From: CAVTUU01 sp045804965
Lineage (GTDB): Bacteria; Chloroflexota; Chloroflexia; Thermomicrobiales; UBA6265
DNA: 64,000 nt
NCBI GenBank assembly: GCA_045804965.1
Contig: JBJMMD010000036.1
Coordinates: 1-64,000, forward strand
Direction: 5' to 3'
This document shows positions 55,099 to 63,097 of this stretch, one piece after another; position 1 is the first letter of the stretch, and each line of letters opens with the position of its first letter. The notes under the pieces are model-generated. The model was given only the letters and a program-made list of their open reading frames with translations. It did no database searches and was not told the DNA's origin. Position numbers and translations under genes: made by a program.

Positions 55099-56409
55099 TT
55101 GAGTACCAGCAGATGGGTTGAGATCGTCCTAGGGATAGCGGCTGGCGCCGTCTATTTCCTCTCAATCCTGGCGAGCGATGACAGCACTGAAGATGAGCGA
55201 ACACGTCGACAAATCTCGCTTCGCACTCGCCGAAACAACCGAAATCCAAATTTGGAACGACCGGTTCAGCTCCAACTGAAGTCGGTTCCGATCGTACAAA
55301 CGACCTCACTTATCGTAGCAGTCGTGCTCTTCTCGGCAGCATTCTTTGGCAGTCTATCGGGATTTCGTCTCTTTGCGGTCGCGATTGCGGGGGCAGGTGT
55401 TGGCCTCATTGCGCTTAGAGTGCTCGCGCAATCCATCCCAGCCTCAATGATGATGGGATCGCAGTTTGCCCGCGCAAGCGAGCTTGTTGGGTCTTTCGAC
55501 GAGTCGGTGAGCAATCGCTTCGACCGGCTCTTGACGCGATTTGACGAGCACCCCGGGAGTGCCACCGAGAGCCGGTCAGATGTGGAGGCTATAACGTCTC
55601 GGGACGAGCGACTGGCCGTCGAAACGGGTGTACGGCGCGACGAACCTGAGACGGACACCGACCTGTTCTTCGATCTCGAGGATGTGACGATTCGCGAAAT
55701 CATGGTGCCGCGAGTCGACATCGTAGCGGTTGAAGTGGACGATGCCTTTCCGGATGTGCTCGAATCGATCATGCGCGCGGGACACTCGCGAATCCCAGTC
55801 TTTCGAGACAGCATCGACCACGTTTTAGGGATTCTCTACGTCAAAGATCTCTTGCCATACACCGTAGCGGGCGAACCGCGTCCCCTGGTGGAAGCGTTGC
55901 TGAGACCGGCATTTGTCGTGCCGGAATCGAAGCAAGTTACTGACCTCTTTCGTCAAATGCGCCGAGAGCGCGTGCACATCGCCGTCGTGGCCGACGAATA
56001 TGGCGGCACTGCGGGCCTCGTCACAATTGAGGACATCATCGAGGAAATCGTCGGCGAGATTCGTGACGAATACGATGCCGAAGTCCAGATGCTCGAGGTC
56101 AAAAGCGATGAGGAGTTGATCGCAGATGGGCGGCTGCCCGTTGCCGATGCCGAGCAAGCCCTCGGTGTGACGCTCGTGCACGAGGATGATGATTTCGAGA
56201 CGCTCGGCGGTCTCGTCCACGCACGCTTGGGTCGACTTCCGGCGGAAGGTGACTCGTTTGACATTGATGGAATACACGTCGAAGTGCTTGATGTCGACCG
56301 CCACCGCGTCAGGCGTGTGCGTCTCGTCCATGAACACACGCTTCGCGACTCGGGCGATGTCGAATATTCGTCGCTCGCGATGTCGAATTGGGAATCCAAA
56401 GCCGAGTGA
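55099..56409 (+). CDS. CorC/HlyC-like CBS-domain protein with a short membrane N-terminus
   Basis: The 436-residue protein has hydrophobic segments at about 7-25 and 66-112. A CBS pair follows: IREIMVPRVDIVAVE (about 198) and MRRERVHIAVVADEYGGTAGLVTIEDIIEEIVGEI (about 290-325). A CorC_HlyC domain sits at the C-terminus (DDDFETLGGLVHARLGRLP). The usual DUF21/CNNM transporter domain is replaced by a shorter unrelated membrane region. A role in Mg2+ or Co2+ handling is by family only. TTG start; it overlaps birA. Confidence 0.85.
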   Translation: MSTSRWVEIVLGIAAGAVYFLSILASDDSTEDERTRRQISLRTRRNNRNPNLERPVQLQLKSVPIVQTTSLIVAVVLFSAAFFGSLSGFRLFAVAIAGAGVGLIALRVLAQSIPASMMMGSQFARASELVGSFDESVSNRFDRLLTRFDEHPGSATESRSDVEAITSRDERLAVETGVRRDEPETDTDLFFDLEDVTIREIMVPRVDIVAVEVDDAFPDVLESIMRAGHSRIPVFRDSIDHVLGILYVKDLLPYTVAGEPRPLVEALLRPAFVVPESKQVTDLFRQMRRERVHIAVVADEYGGTAGLVTIEDIIEEIVGEIRDEYDAEVQMLEVKSDEELIADGRLPVADAEQALGVTLVHEDDDFETLGGLVHARLGRLPAEGDSFDIDGIHVEVLDVDRHRVRRVRLVHEHTLRDSGDVEYSSLAMSNWESKAE

Positions 56410-57152
56410 TCGTCGGCCGCCAAATCATTCACCTGGCTCAAACGACGAGCACGATGGACGAAATCGAGCGCCTGGCTCGGAGCTGCGAAATGGAGGGCAT
56501 CGTCGTCGTGGCGGACTTCCAATCGCTGGGGCGTGGACGCTCCGGACGCGAGTGGGTAGCCAGACCCGGTTTAGCCCTTCTCTGTTCGATCCTGCTTCGT
56601 CCGGAAGTTCCTGCGAATATGGTCGCTGCACTGCCACTGCACCTCGGCGTTGCCGTTGCCCAGGCGATTGAGGAAGCGAGCGGTACTTCGTGCAAGCTCA
56701 AATGGCCAAACGATCTTCTGGTGCGCGGAAAGAAGGTCGCCGGAATTCTCACCACGAGCCGTCTCAAAGGCAATGCGATCGATCACGTGACCGTCGGCAT
56801 CGGCATCAATCTCGGACCAAGTCTTGAAGATTTGCCCTCCTCCGCGACGAGCGTGTCGATCGAGGCCGGTGAGCAAGTAGCGCGGCAAACAATGCTCGAC
56901 GCGTTGCTTCCGCGTTTGGATCGTCGCTATCGTGCCTTCATCGCCGCCAGCGGGCAGCTTGACCTCAGCGACTGGTCAGACCGGGCTGCCTTCCTCGGGG
57001 AACGGGTTGTCGTGGAGGATGCGGATCGTAAAGTACAGGGCAGGTATGTAGGAATCGACCAGCAGGGCGGCTTGAAACTCGAGATGGACGACCTGTCGAC
57101 GCGTGTTTTCGTCGTGGGCGAACTGACTCGAGGACCTCGCCTGCCTGAATAA
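56406..57152 (+). CDS. birA: Biotin-acetyl-CoA-carboxylase ligase BirA
   Basis: The 248-residue protein attaches biotin to carboxylase carrier proteins. Motifs are TTSTMDEIERLA, GRGRSGREWVARPGLAL near residue 45, the lysine motif LKWPNDLLVRGKKVAGILT near 100 and VGIGINLG. The N-terminal DNA-binding domain of repressor BirA is absent, so it is the monofunctional type. GTG 56406 overlaps the CorC-like stop as GTGA. Confidence 0.93.
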   Translation: MIVGRQIIHLAQTTSTMDEIERLARSCEMEGIVVVADFQSLGRGRSGREWVARPGLALLCSILLRPEVPANMVAALPLHLGVAVAQAIEEASGTSCKLKWPNDLLVRGKKVAGILTTSRLKGNAIDHVTVGIGINLGPSLEDLPSSATSVSIEAGEQVARQTMLDALLPRLDRRYRAFIAASGQLDLSDWSDRAAFLGERVVVEDADRKVQGRYVGIDQQGGLKLEMDDLSTRVFVVGELTRGPRLPE

Positions 57153-57202
57153 ACATTGCGAAAATGGCGTATTGAACCAAAGTTGCGGTTTTTGACCGGG
57201 AT

Positions 57203-57225
57203 GAGTTGGCGGCTCCCGCCAACTC
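57203..57225. repeat. Strong stem-loop between birA and the beta-oxidation genes
   Basis: GAGTTGGCGG and CCGCCAACTC are perfectly complementary with a 3-nt loop. No T run follows on either strand, so it is either a weak terminator or part of a leader before the acyl-CoA dehydrogenase. Confidence 0.6.
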
Positions 57226-57345
57226 TATGTGGGCTGGATGCAGTTGCGGGGCCATTCCAGCCTCCCCTATACTGCCGCCCGCGCAATGAGCACATCTACC
57301 TGGCATTGCGCGCCGACTTTGTGAGCAGAGAAAGCTACCAACACC

Positions 57346-58563
57346 ATGAACTTCGAGCTGACAGACGAGCAAATGCAAGTCCGTGATATGGTCCGCGAGT
57401 TCGCTCAGCGCGAAGTAGCCCCGTACATCCAAGAGTGGGATGCCAAAGGCGAATTTCACCGCGAAGTACTGACGAAGATGGGAGAGCTTGGCATTCTCGG
57501 CTTGCCCATTCCCGAGCAGTACGGTGGTCTTGGCCTCGACTACGTCAGCCTTGCACTTGCGTGCGAGGAACTCGAATACGTCGACACCTTTCTCCGCGTT
57601 GTCATGAGCGTTCATGTCGGGCTCAATAGCCTGGCGCTACACCAATGGGTGACCGAAGATCAGAAGCAACGCTGGCTGGTGCCGCAGGCCCAGGGTGAGA
57701 AACTCGGAACGTTCGGCTTGACTGAACCGAACGCTGGTTCCGATGCCGGCGCGATCGAATCGACCGCGGTCCGTGACGGCGATTCTTACCTTCTCAACGG
57801 CGCCAAAATGTGGATTTCACTGGCGGCTGTTGCCGATCACTTTCTCGTCTTCGCCAGTGTCGACCGCGCGAAGAAGCATGGTGGCTTAACCGCGTTCATG
57901 GTCGAGCGTGGAATGGAAGGCTTTACTACCGGTACGATCAAGGGCAAGCTTGGGGTGCGCGCGGGCAACACGGGCGAGCTCGCGTTTAACAATGTCCGCC
58001 TTCCAATAGAAAACCGAATTGGCGAAGAGGGTGAAGGTTTCAAAATCGCGATGAGTTGCATCGACCAGGGCCGTTTTACCGTCGGCGCCGGAGCGTGCGG
58101 TTTGACCCGAGCCTGCCTCGATGCAAGTGTCAAGTATGCAAACCAGCGCCAGGCATTCGGTCAGGAAATCGGCCGGTTCGAGCTCGTGCAGCAAATGATC
58201 GCGAAAATGGTCGCAGGCTACGAGGCTTCCTGGCTGCTGACAATGAAGGCGGCTGAGTTGAAGAACCGTGGCCTGCGGAATACGAAAGAAACCTCCTTAA
58301 TGAAGTGGTACGGTTGCGACGTGGCGTTGAAATCGGCAGACGACGCGATCCAGATTCACGGCTCTTACGGTTATTCGAACGAGTACCCGGTGGAGCGCTT
58401 TTGGCGCAATGCCCGAGGCGCGGTTATCTACGAGGGTACTCGCGAGATTCACACGATTCTTCAGGCTGAATACGCGCTCGGTTACCGGCAAGACAAACCG
58501 CTAAGCCGGCCGCAACCACCGGCGGTCGGATATGAAGTTGCCGAGGCGCTTGCCGTTCGTTAA
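57346..58563 (+). CDS. Acyl-CoA dehydrogenase
   Basis: The 405-residue flavoenzyme oxidises acyl-CoA to trans-enoyl-CoA, passing electrons to ETF. Opening LTDEQMQVRDMVREFA, FGLTEPNAGSDAG near residue 125, the QAFGQEIGRFELVQQMIAKM segment and the catalytic base region YEGTREIHTILQAEYALGY are all family hallmarks, with Glu369 in YEGT as the probable base. Chain-length preference is not readable. It heads the beta-oxidation cluster; etfBA lies 2.7 kb downstream. Confidence 0.95.
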   Translation: MNFELTDEQMQVRDMVREFAQREVAPYIQEWDAKGEFHREVLTKMGELGILGLPIPEQYGGLGLDYVSLALACEELEYVDTFLRVVMSVHVGLNSLALHQWVTEDQKQRWLVPQAQGEKLGTFGLTEPNAGSDAGAIESTAVRDGDSYLLNGAKMWISLAAVADHFLVFASVDRAKKHGGLTAFMVERGMEGFTTGTIKGKLGVRAGNTGELAFNNVRLPIENRIGEEGEGFKIAMSCIDQGRFTVGAGACGLTRACLDASVKYANQRQAFGQEIGRFELVQQMIAKMVAGYEASWLLTMKAAELKNRGLRNTKETSLMKWYGCDVALKSADDAIQIHGSYGYSNEYPVERFWRNARGAVIYEGTREIHTILQAEYALGYRQDKPLSRPQPPAVGYEVAEALAVR

Positions 58564-58675
58564 GCACGACAAGAGCGCGTCGGACGGGTGTTGAGACGGC
58601 CAGGGCGACATCGCGCTCTGGCCGCTCGTTCACCGGGCAGGAGAGCTTGCCGGTTCGAACGAGGGAGAGATTTCG

Positions 58676-59878
58676 TTGCAGACAGGTGTGATCCTTTCCG
58701 GCGTGCGTACGCCAATCGGAAAACTCAACGGCAGCCTAGCGCCGCTCACCGCGGTTGAGTTGGGCGGCATTTCCATCAAGGAAGCCATTTGCCGTTCTGG
58801 TGCGCAACCGAACGACATACAACACGTCATCATGGGCCAGGTCTTGCAGGGCGGGTCGGGTCAAATACCTTCACGCCAGGCGGCGTTCAAGGCTGGGCTC
58901 GACAAGACCGTCACCTCGGAAACCATCAATCGAGTTTGCGGTTCTGGAATGCGGGCGATCACCCTCGCCGAGACGCTCATCCGAGTCGGCGAAGACGAGG
59001 TCGTGGTTGCCGGCGGCATGGAGAGCATGAGCAACGCGCCTTATCTCCTGCGCAAGGCGCGCGGCGGTTATCGCATGGGCGATGGTGTGCTCGAGGACAT
59101 GATGATCGGCGACGGTCTGATGTGTGCGCTCGAAGGCTGTCACATGGGCATCCATGGCAGCAATGTCGCCGCTGAAGAAGGGGTAGGGCGAGTGGAGCAG
59201 GACGCGTGGGCGCTGCGGTCCCATCAGCGTTACTTTACTGCGCTGGATCGCGGTGCCCTCGCCGACGAAATCGTTCCGGTTGAAATCGCGGATCGCAAGG
59301 GCAAAAAGACCGTCAGCGAAGACGAGGCGCCTCGTCGAGACACGAGCGCCGAAGCACTGGCAAGTCTCAAGCCGGCGTTCGATCGGGCCGGCACCGTTAC
59401 TGCCGGCAATGCCCCCGGCGTCAACGACGGAGCAGCGGCGGTCGTGCTCGCGTCCGAAGCGTGGGCTCAAGCGCAGGGTCTAAAACCTCGAGCGAGGATT
59501 CTTGCTCACGCGGCTGCGGCATGGGGACCGGCCTACCTCGCCTACACGCCTGCGATGGCGACTGAGCTTGCGCTGCAACGCGCCGGGCTTTCGGTCGGTG
59601 ACGTCAAACTCTTCGAAATCAATGAAGCATTCGCGAGTGTTTCGATGATTTCCGCGCGCAAACTGGGCGCCGATCCAGAGATCGTGAACGTCAACGGGGG
59701 AGCGGTCGCGATCGGTCACCCGATCGGGGCCAGCGGGACGCGCATCGTCATCGCGTTGATGAATGAGCTTCGCCGCCGGGGTGGCGGTATTGGCGTCGCC
59801 GCGATTTGCTCGGGCGGAGGCCAGGGCGACGCAATCGTGCTCGACGTGCTCGCCGCGGACGCCGAAGGGATCTTCTAA
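58676..59878 (+). CDS. Acetyl-CoA C-acyltransferase (thiolase)
   Basis: The 400-residue thiolase has the nucleophilic Cys in NRVCGSGM near residue 86, NEAFASVS near 317, GGAVAIGHPIGASG near 343 and the second Cys in ICSGGGQGDA near 383. It cleaves 3-ketoacyl-CoA or condenses acetyl-CoA. TTG start with GAGGGAGAG upstream. The GTG of the gamma-carbonic anhydrase gene follows 1 nt after its stop. Confidence 0.95.
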   Translation: MQTGVILSGVRTPIGKLNGSLAPLTAVELGGISIKEAICRSGAQPNDIQHVIMGQVLQGGSGQIPSRQAAFKAGLDKTVTSETINRVCGSGMRAITLAETLIRVGEDEVVVAGGMESMSNAPYLLRKARGGYRMGDGVLEDMMIGDGLMCALEGCHMGIHGSNVAAEEGVGRVEQDAWALRSHQRYFTALDRGALADEIVPVEIADRKGKKTVSEDEAPRRDTSAEALASLKPAFDRAGTVTAGNAPGVNDGAAAVVLASEAWAQAQGLKPRARILAHAAAAWGPAYLAYTPAMATELALQRAGLSVGDVKLFEINEAFASVSMISARKLGADPEIVNVNGGAVAIGHPIGASGTRIVIALMNELRRRGGGIGVAAICSGGGQGDAIVLDVLAADAEGIF

Positions 59879-59879
59879 C

Positions 59880-60473
59880 GTGACGAAGCCGCCTGAAGTT
59901 CACGCGGATCTACCGCCGCCACTCGTATTAAGCGTCAACGGCGTCTCGCCTCGTATCGCCGACGGCGTTTTCCTCGCGCCGGGATGCGTCGTTGTCGGGG
60001 ATGTCGACATTGGACTGAACTCGAGCGTCTGGTTTGGCGCAGTGCTTCGCGGCGACGTCGCGCCGATTAGGATCGGGACACGGACAAATGTGCAAGATGG
60101 CGCAGTGCTGCACGTCGACACCGGTTCGCCATGCGTCGTCGGCGATGATGTCACCATCGGTCATCGCGCGATCATCCATGCTGCGAATGTCGGCAATCGG
60201 GTGACGATCGGCATGGGCTCGATCGTGCTTTCGCGGTCGACTATCGGCGAAGGTGCCGTGATTGCAGCGGGCGCGGTCGTCGCCGAGAACTCATCCGTTC
60301 AGCCGGGAGCGTTGATGATGGGCGTTCCGGCGCAGGAAAAGCGGATACTTGACGAGAAACGGCAAGAGCGAATGGCGCGCAATGCTGGCCATTACGTGAA
60401 TAACGGGCGGGCTTATCGCTCGACGCTCGCTGTCGTCAATGATCCGCGAGACGGGAGCGCGCATGGCGATTGA
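59880..60473 (+). CDS. Gamma-carbonic anhydrase family protein
   Basis: The 197-residue left-handed beta helix protein has hexapeptide repeats and the three zinc-type His positions (AVLHVD, TIGHRAIIHAA). It interconverts CO2 and bicarbonate or acts as a related hexapeptide transferase. GTG 59880 is right after the thiolase stop; AAGGGATC is upstream. It overlaps the enoyl-CoA hydratase gene by 11 nt. Possible role: bicarbonate supply for a biotin-dependent carboxylase. Confidence 0.9.
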   Translation: MTKPPEVHADLPPPLVLSVNGVSPRIADGVFLAPGCVVVGDVDIGLNSSVWFGAVLRGDVAPIRIGTRTNVQDGAVLHVDTGSPCVVGDDVTIGHRAIIHAANVGNRVTIGMGSIVLSRSTIGEGAVIAAGAVVAENSSVQPGALMMGVPAQEKRILDEKRQERMARNAGHYVNNGRAYRSTLAVVNDPRDGSAHGD

Positions 60474-61236
60474 CGTCGACTTGTCGAACGGCGTCGCGAC
60501 GATTCTGCTCAATCGTCCAGAAGCGCTCAACGCTTTCAATAACGACCAATTGAATCTGCTGCTTGCCGCGCTGCGAACGCTTCGCGATGAGCGCGCTGCT
60601 CGCTGCGTGATCGTCACCGGCGCGGGCGATCGCGGGTTTGCTGCCGGCGCCGATATCAAGCACATGGCCACGCTTTCCGAGGCTGACGCGCTTGCGTTCG
60701 GCCGGTTAGGCCATGCGGTGATGTACGCGGTCGAGTCGCTTCCCGTGCCGGTCATTGCGGCCGTGAACGGGTTTGCCCTCGGCGGCGGATGCGAGTTGGC
60801 GCTTGCCTGCGATATGCGGCTGGCCTCGGAGAACGCCGTGTTCAGCCAACCTGAGGTTTCGCTCGGAATTCCTCCGGGTTGGGGCGGCACGCAGCGATTG
60901 CCGAGATTGGTCGGCCCGGGGATCGCCGCAGAGTTGATCTACACCGGTAGGAAGGTTGATTCCGCAGAGGCACTGCGCATCGGGCTTGTCAACGCCGTCT
61001 ATCCTCGGGATCAACTCCTTGTCAAGGCGACCGATATGGCGACGGCCATCGCGAAAAACAGTCCGCGCGCCTTGGCTGCCTCGAAGCAAGCGATCCACCT
61101 GGCGTTTAATTCAGCCGCTCCCTCCGGACTCGACGCCGAAGTCCAGCTCTTCGCGCGGGCTTTTGGCACGCGCGATCAGCGCGAGGGCATGCACGCCTTT
61201 ATCGAGAAGCGGGCGCCAGAGTTTGCGAACGAATAA
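60463..61236 (+). CDS. Enoyl-CoA hydratase/isomerase family protein
   Basis: The 257-residue crotonase has LNRPEALNAFNNDQ, the oxyanion hole in FAAGADIKHMA and ALGGGCELALACDMRLAS, and catalytic Glu positions in the FSQPEVSLGIPPGWGGTQRL segment. It hydrates trans-enoyl-CoA in beta-oxidation. ATG 60463 has GGGAG 6 nt upstream. It overlaps the carbonic anhydrase gene and precedes etfB by 42 bp. Confidence 0.95.
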   Translation: MAIDVDLSNGVATILLNRPEALNAFNNDQLNLLLAALRTLRDERAARCVIVTGAGDRGFAAGADIKHMATLSEADALAFGRLGHAVMYAVESLPVPVIAAVNGFALGGGCELALACDMRLASENAVFSQPEVSLGIPPGWGGTQRLPRLVGPGIAAELIYTGRKVDSAEALRIGLVNAVYPRDQLLVKATDMATAIAKNSPRALAASKQAIHLAFNSAAPSGLDAEVQLFARAFGTRDQREGMHAFIEKRAPEFANE

Positions 61237-61278
61237 CGCATTGACGAAGATATCGAAGCGAGAAAGGGATCGCCGGGA

Positions 61279-62040
61279 ATGGGCTTCACGATCATCGTGT
61301 TGATCAAGCAAGTCGCGGATATGAATGCAGTGCGAGTCGACCACTCGACCGGAAAGCCTATCTTGAGCGGACAGCAAGTCATCAGTTCCTATGACGAGTA
61401 CGCGATTGAAGAAGCGCTTCAGATCAAGGAACAGCACGGGGGCGAGGTCATTGCCCTTGCTGCCGGGCCGCCGAGCGTGAAGGACGTGTTGACGCGGGCG
61501 CTGGCGATGGGCGCGGATCGCGCTGTCCTGGTTCCGGTCGACAATATCAACCAGCTCGACACGCTTGCCGTTGCCAACATCCTTGCCGATCAACTCAAGG
61601 AATTGAGCTTCGAAATCATCTTCGCCGGCCAAAACTCAGACGACTACGAAACCGGTCACGTCCCACCGCAAATCGCCGAAATTCTCGGTTTGCCGCAGGT
61701 GTCTTCGGTTACTAGTCTTGAAGCGAACGGTAATCGCTTGACGCTCGGCCGCGACACCGAGGACGGCAAGCAGATAGTCGACGTGGACACCCCCGTCATG
61801 CTCATGGCAATGACAGGTCTCAATGAGCCGCGCTATCCGTCGCTGAAAGGGATTATGGCGGCAAAGAAGAAACCGCTGGACCAAGCGACGGTGGAACGCG
61901 TACCGAGTGAAAACCGGGCTGATTGGAGTGATCCGGTCGCGCCCGAGCGAACCGCGAGCGGGACGATCGTGCAGGACGTGGAGCCAGTGGAAGCGGCAAA
62001 GCAACTTGTCGGTTGGCTGAAAGAACAGAAGCTCATCTGA
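61279..62040 (+). CDS. etfB: Electron transfer flavoprotein beta subunit
   Basis: The 253-residue protein starts MGFTIIVLIKQVADMN, contains SSYDEYAIEEALQIKE and AGQNSDDYETGHVPPQIAEILG, and ends with the beta-subunit AMP/FAD region. With EtfA it accepts electrons from acyl-CoA dehydrogenase. It is followed by etfA and a FixC-type oxidoreductase gene, giving a FixABC-like set. Confidence 0.95.
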   Translation: MGFTIIVLIKQVADMNAVRVDHSTGKPILSGQQVISSYDEYAIEEALQIKEQHGGEVIALAAGPPSVKDVLTRALAMGADRAVLVPVDNINQLDTLAVANILADQLKELSFEIIFAGQNSDDYETGHVPPQIAEILGLPQVSSVTSLEANGNRLTLGRDTEDGKQIVDVDTPVMLMAMTGLNEPRYPSLKGIMAAKKKPLDQATVERVPSENRADWSDPVAPERTASGTIVQDVEPVEAAKQLVGWLKEQKLI

Positions 62041-62083
62041 ATCAGGTTGCTGGGTATGGCTCGATCATTGAAATGAGAGCAAG

Positions 62084-63070
62084 ATGAGTGATAGTGGGCC
62101 CGTGCTTGTCGTTGGCGAAGTGAGTGGCTCGTCCCTTCGCCCGGTGTCGCTCGAGCTCGTCACCCTAGGCCGGCGGATCGCGGACGAGCTCGGGACGCAA
62201 CTAGTTGGATTGTTGGCTGGTTCGGGTGTTTCCGACGCGGCCGCGCAATTTGCTGCCGCCGGCTTGGACCGTGTTGTCGTTGCCGACGACAGCCGGCTCG
62301 GGGACTACACGGCCGAGCGAGCGACGGCGGTCGTCGCTACTGCCGTTGACGCGCTCGGACCTGCAGTGGTTCTGATACCTGGCACGACGGCTGGACGCGA
62401 CTACGCGCCTCGCCTCGCAGCGCGATTCCAAACGGGCCTTGCCGCAGACTGCGTCGACCTCTCGCTCGACGGCGGAGCGCTCGTCTGCGTGCGCCCCGTG
62501 CTCGGTGGCCGCGTGCAAACGGCGGTCCGACTCGCCAGCGGTCCCATTCAAATGGCAACCGTTCGGCCCGGCAGCTTTGACAAGGCGGCCGCATCCGACA
62601 CAAGCTCTACCCCAGTACCGCTCGCGGTTGAATTGTCGGACGCGGATCTTCGCGTCGCCGTGAAAGATACCGTTCAAGAAGCGGCGACCGGAGCAACCAA
62701 ACTCGACACTGCCAAGTCTATCGTCGCCGGTGGACGAGGTCTCAAAGAACCCGACAATTTCAAGCTCGTCGAGGATTTGGCATCAGTGCTTGATGCGGCG
62801 GTAGGCGCGACGCGGGCCGTCGTCGACGCAGGGTGGCGGCCGCACCATGAGCAGATCGGGCAAACCGGTCGCACAGTTTCACCGCGCCTGTATATCGCGG
62901 TCGGCGTGAGCGGCGCCGTTCAACACAACGTCGGCATGCAAGGCTCGGACTACATTGTTGCGATTAATCGGGATCCCGATGCGCCGATCTTCAAGATCGC
63001 CTCGTTTGGGATCGTTGGCGACTTGTTCGAGGTCGTTCCGGCGTTGATCGAACAACTCAAGACTGCCTAG
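62084..63070 (+). CDS. etfA: Electron transfer flavoprotein alpha subunit
   Basis: The 328-residue protein has the N-terminal ETF fold and the C-terminal FAD domain GRTVSPRLYIAVGVSGAVQH with NVGMQGSDYIVAINRDPDAP and the closing FGIVGDLFEVVPAL. It sits directly between etfB and the FixC-type gene, 43 and 27 bp away. Confidence 0.96.
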   Translation: MSDSGPVLVVGEVSGSSLRPVSLELVTLGRRIADELGTQLVGLLAGSGVSDAAAQFAAAGLDRVVVADDSRLGDYTAERATAVVATAVDALGPAVVLIPGTTAGRDYAPRLAARFQTGLAADCVDLSLDGGALVCVRPVLGGRVQTAVRLASGPIQMATVRPGSFDKAAASDTSSTPVPLAVELSDADLRVAVKDTVQEAATGATKLDTAKSIVAGGRGLKEPDNFKLVEDLASVLDAAVGATRAVVDAGWRPHHEQIGQTGRTVSPRLYIAVGVSGAVQHNVGMQGSDYIVAINRDPDAPIFKIASFGIVGDLFEVVPALIEQLKTA

Positions 63071-63097
63071 CAGCCTTCGACAGTAGAAGGGATTCCG

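Noticed and set aside
57203..57225. Rho-independent terminator after birA
   Set aside because: The stem is strong but there is no T run on either strand.
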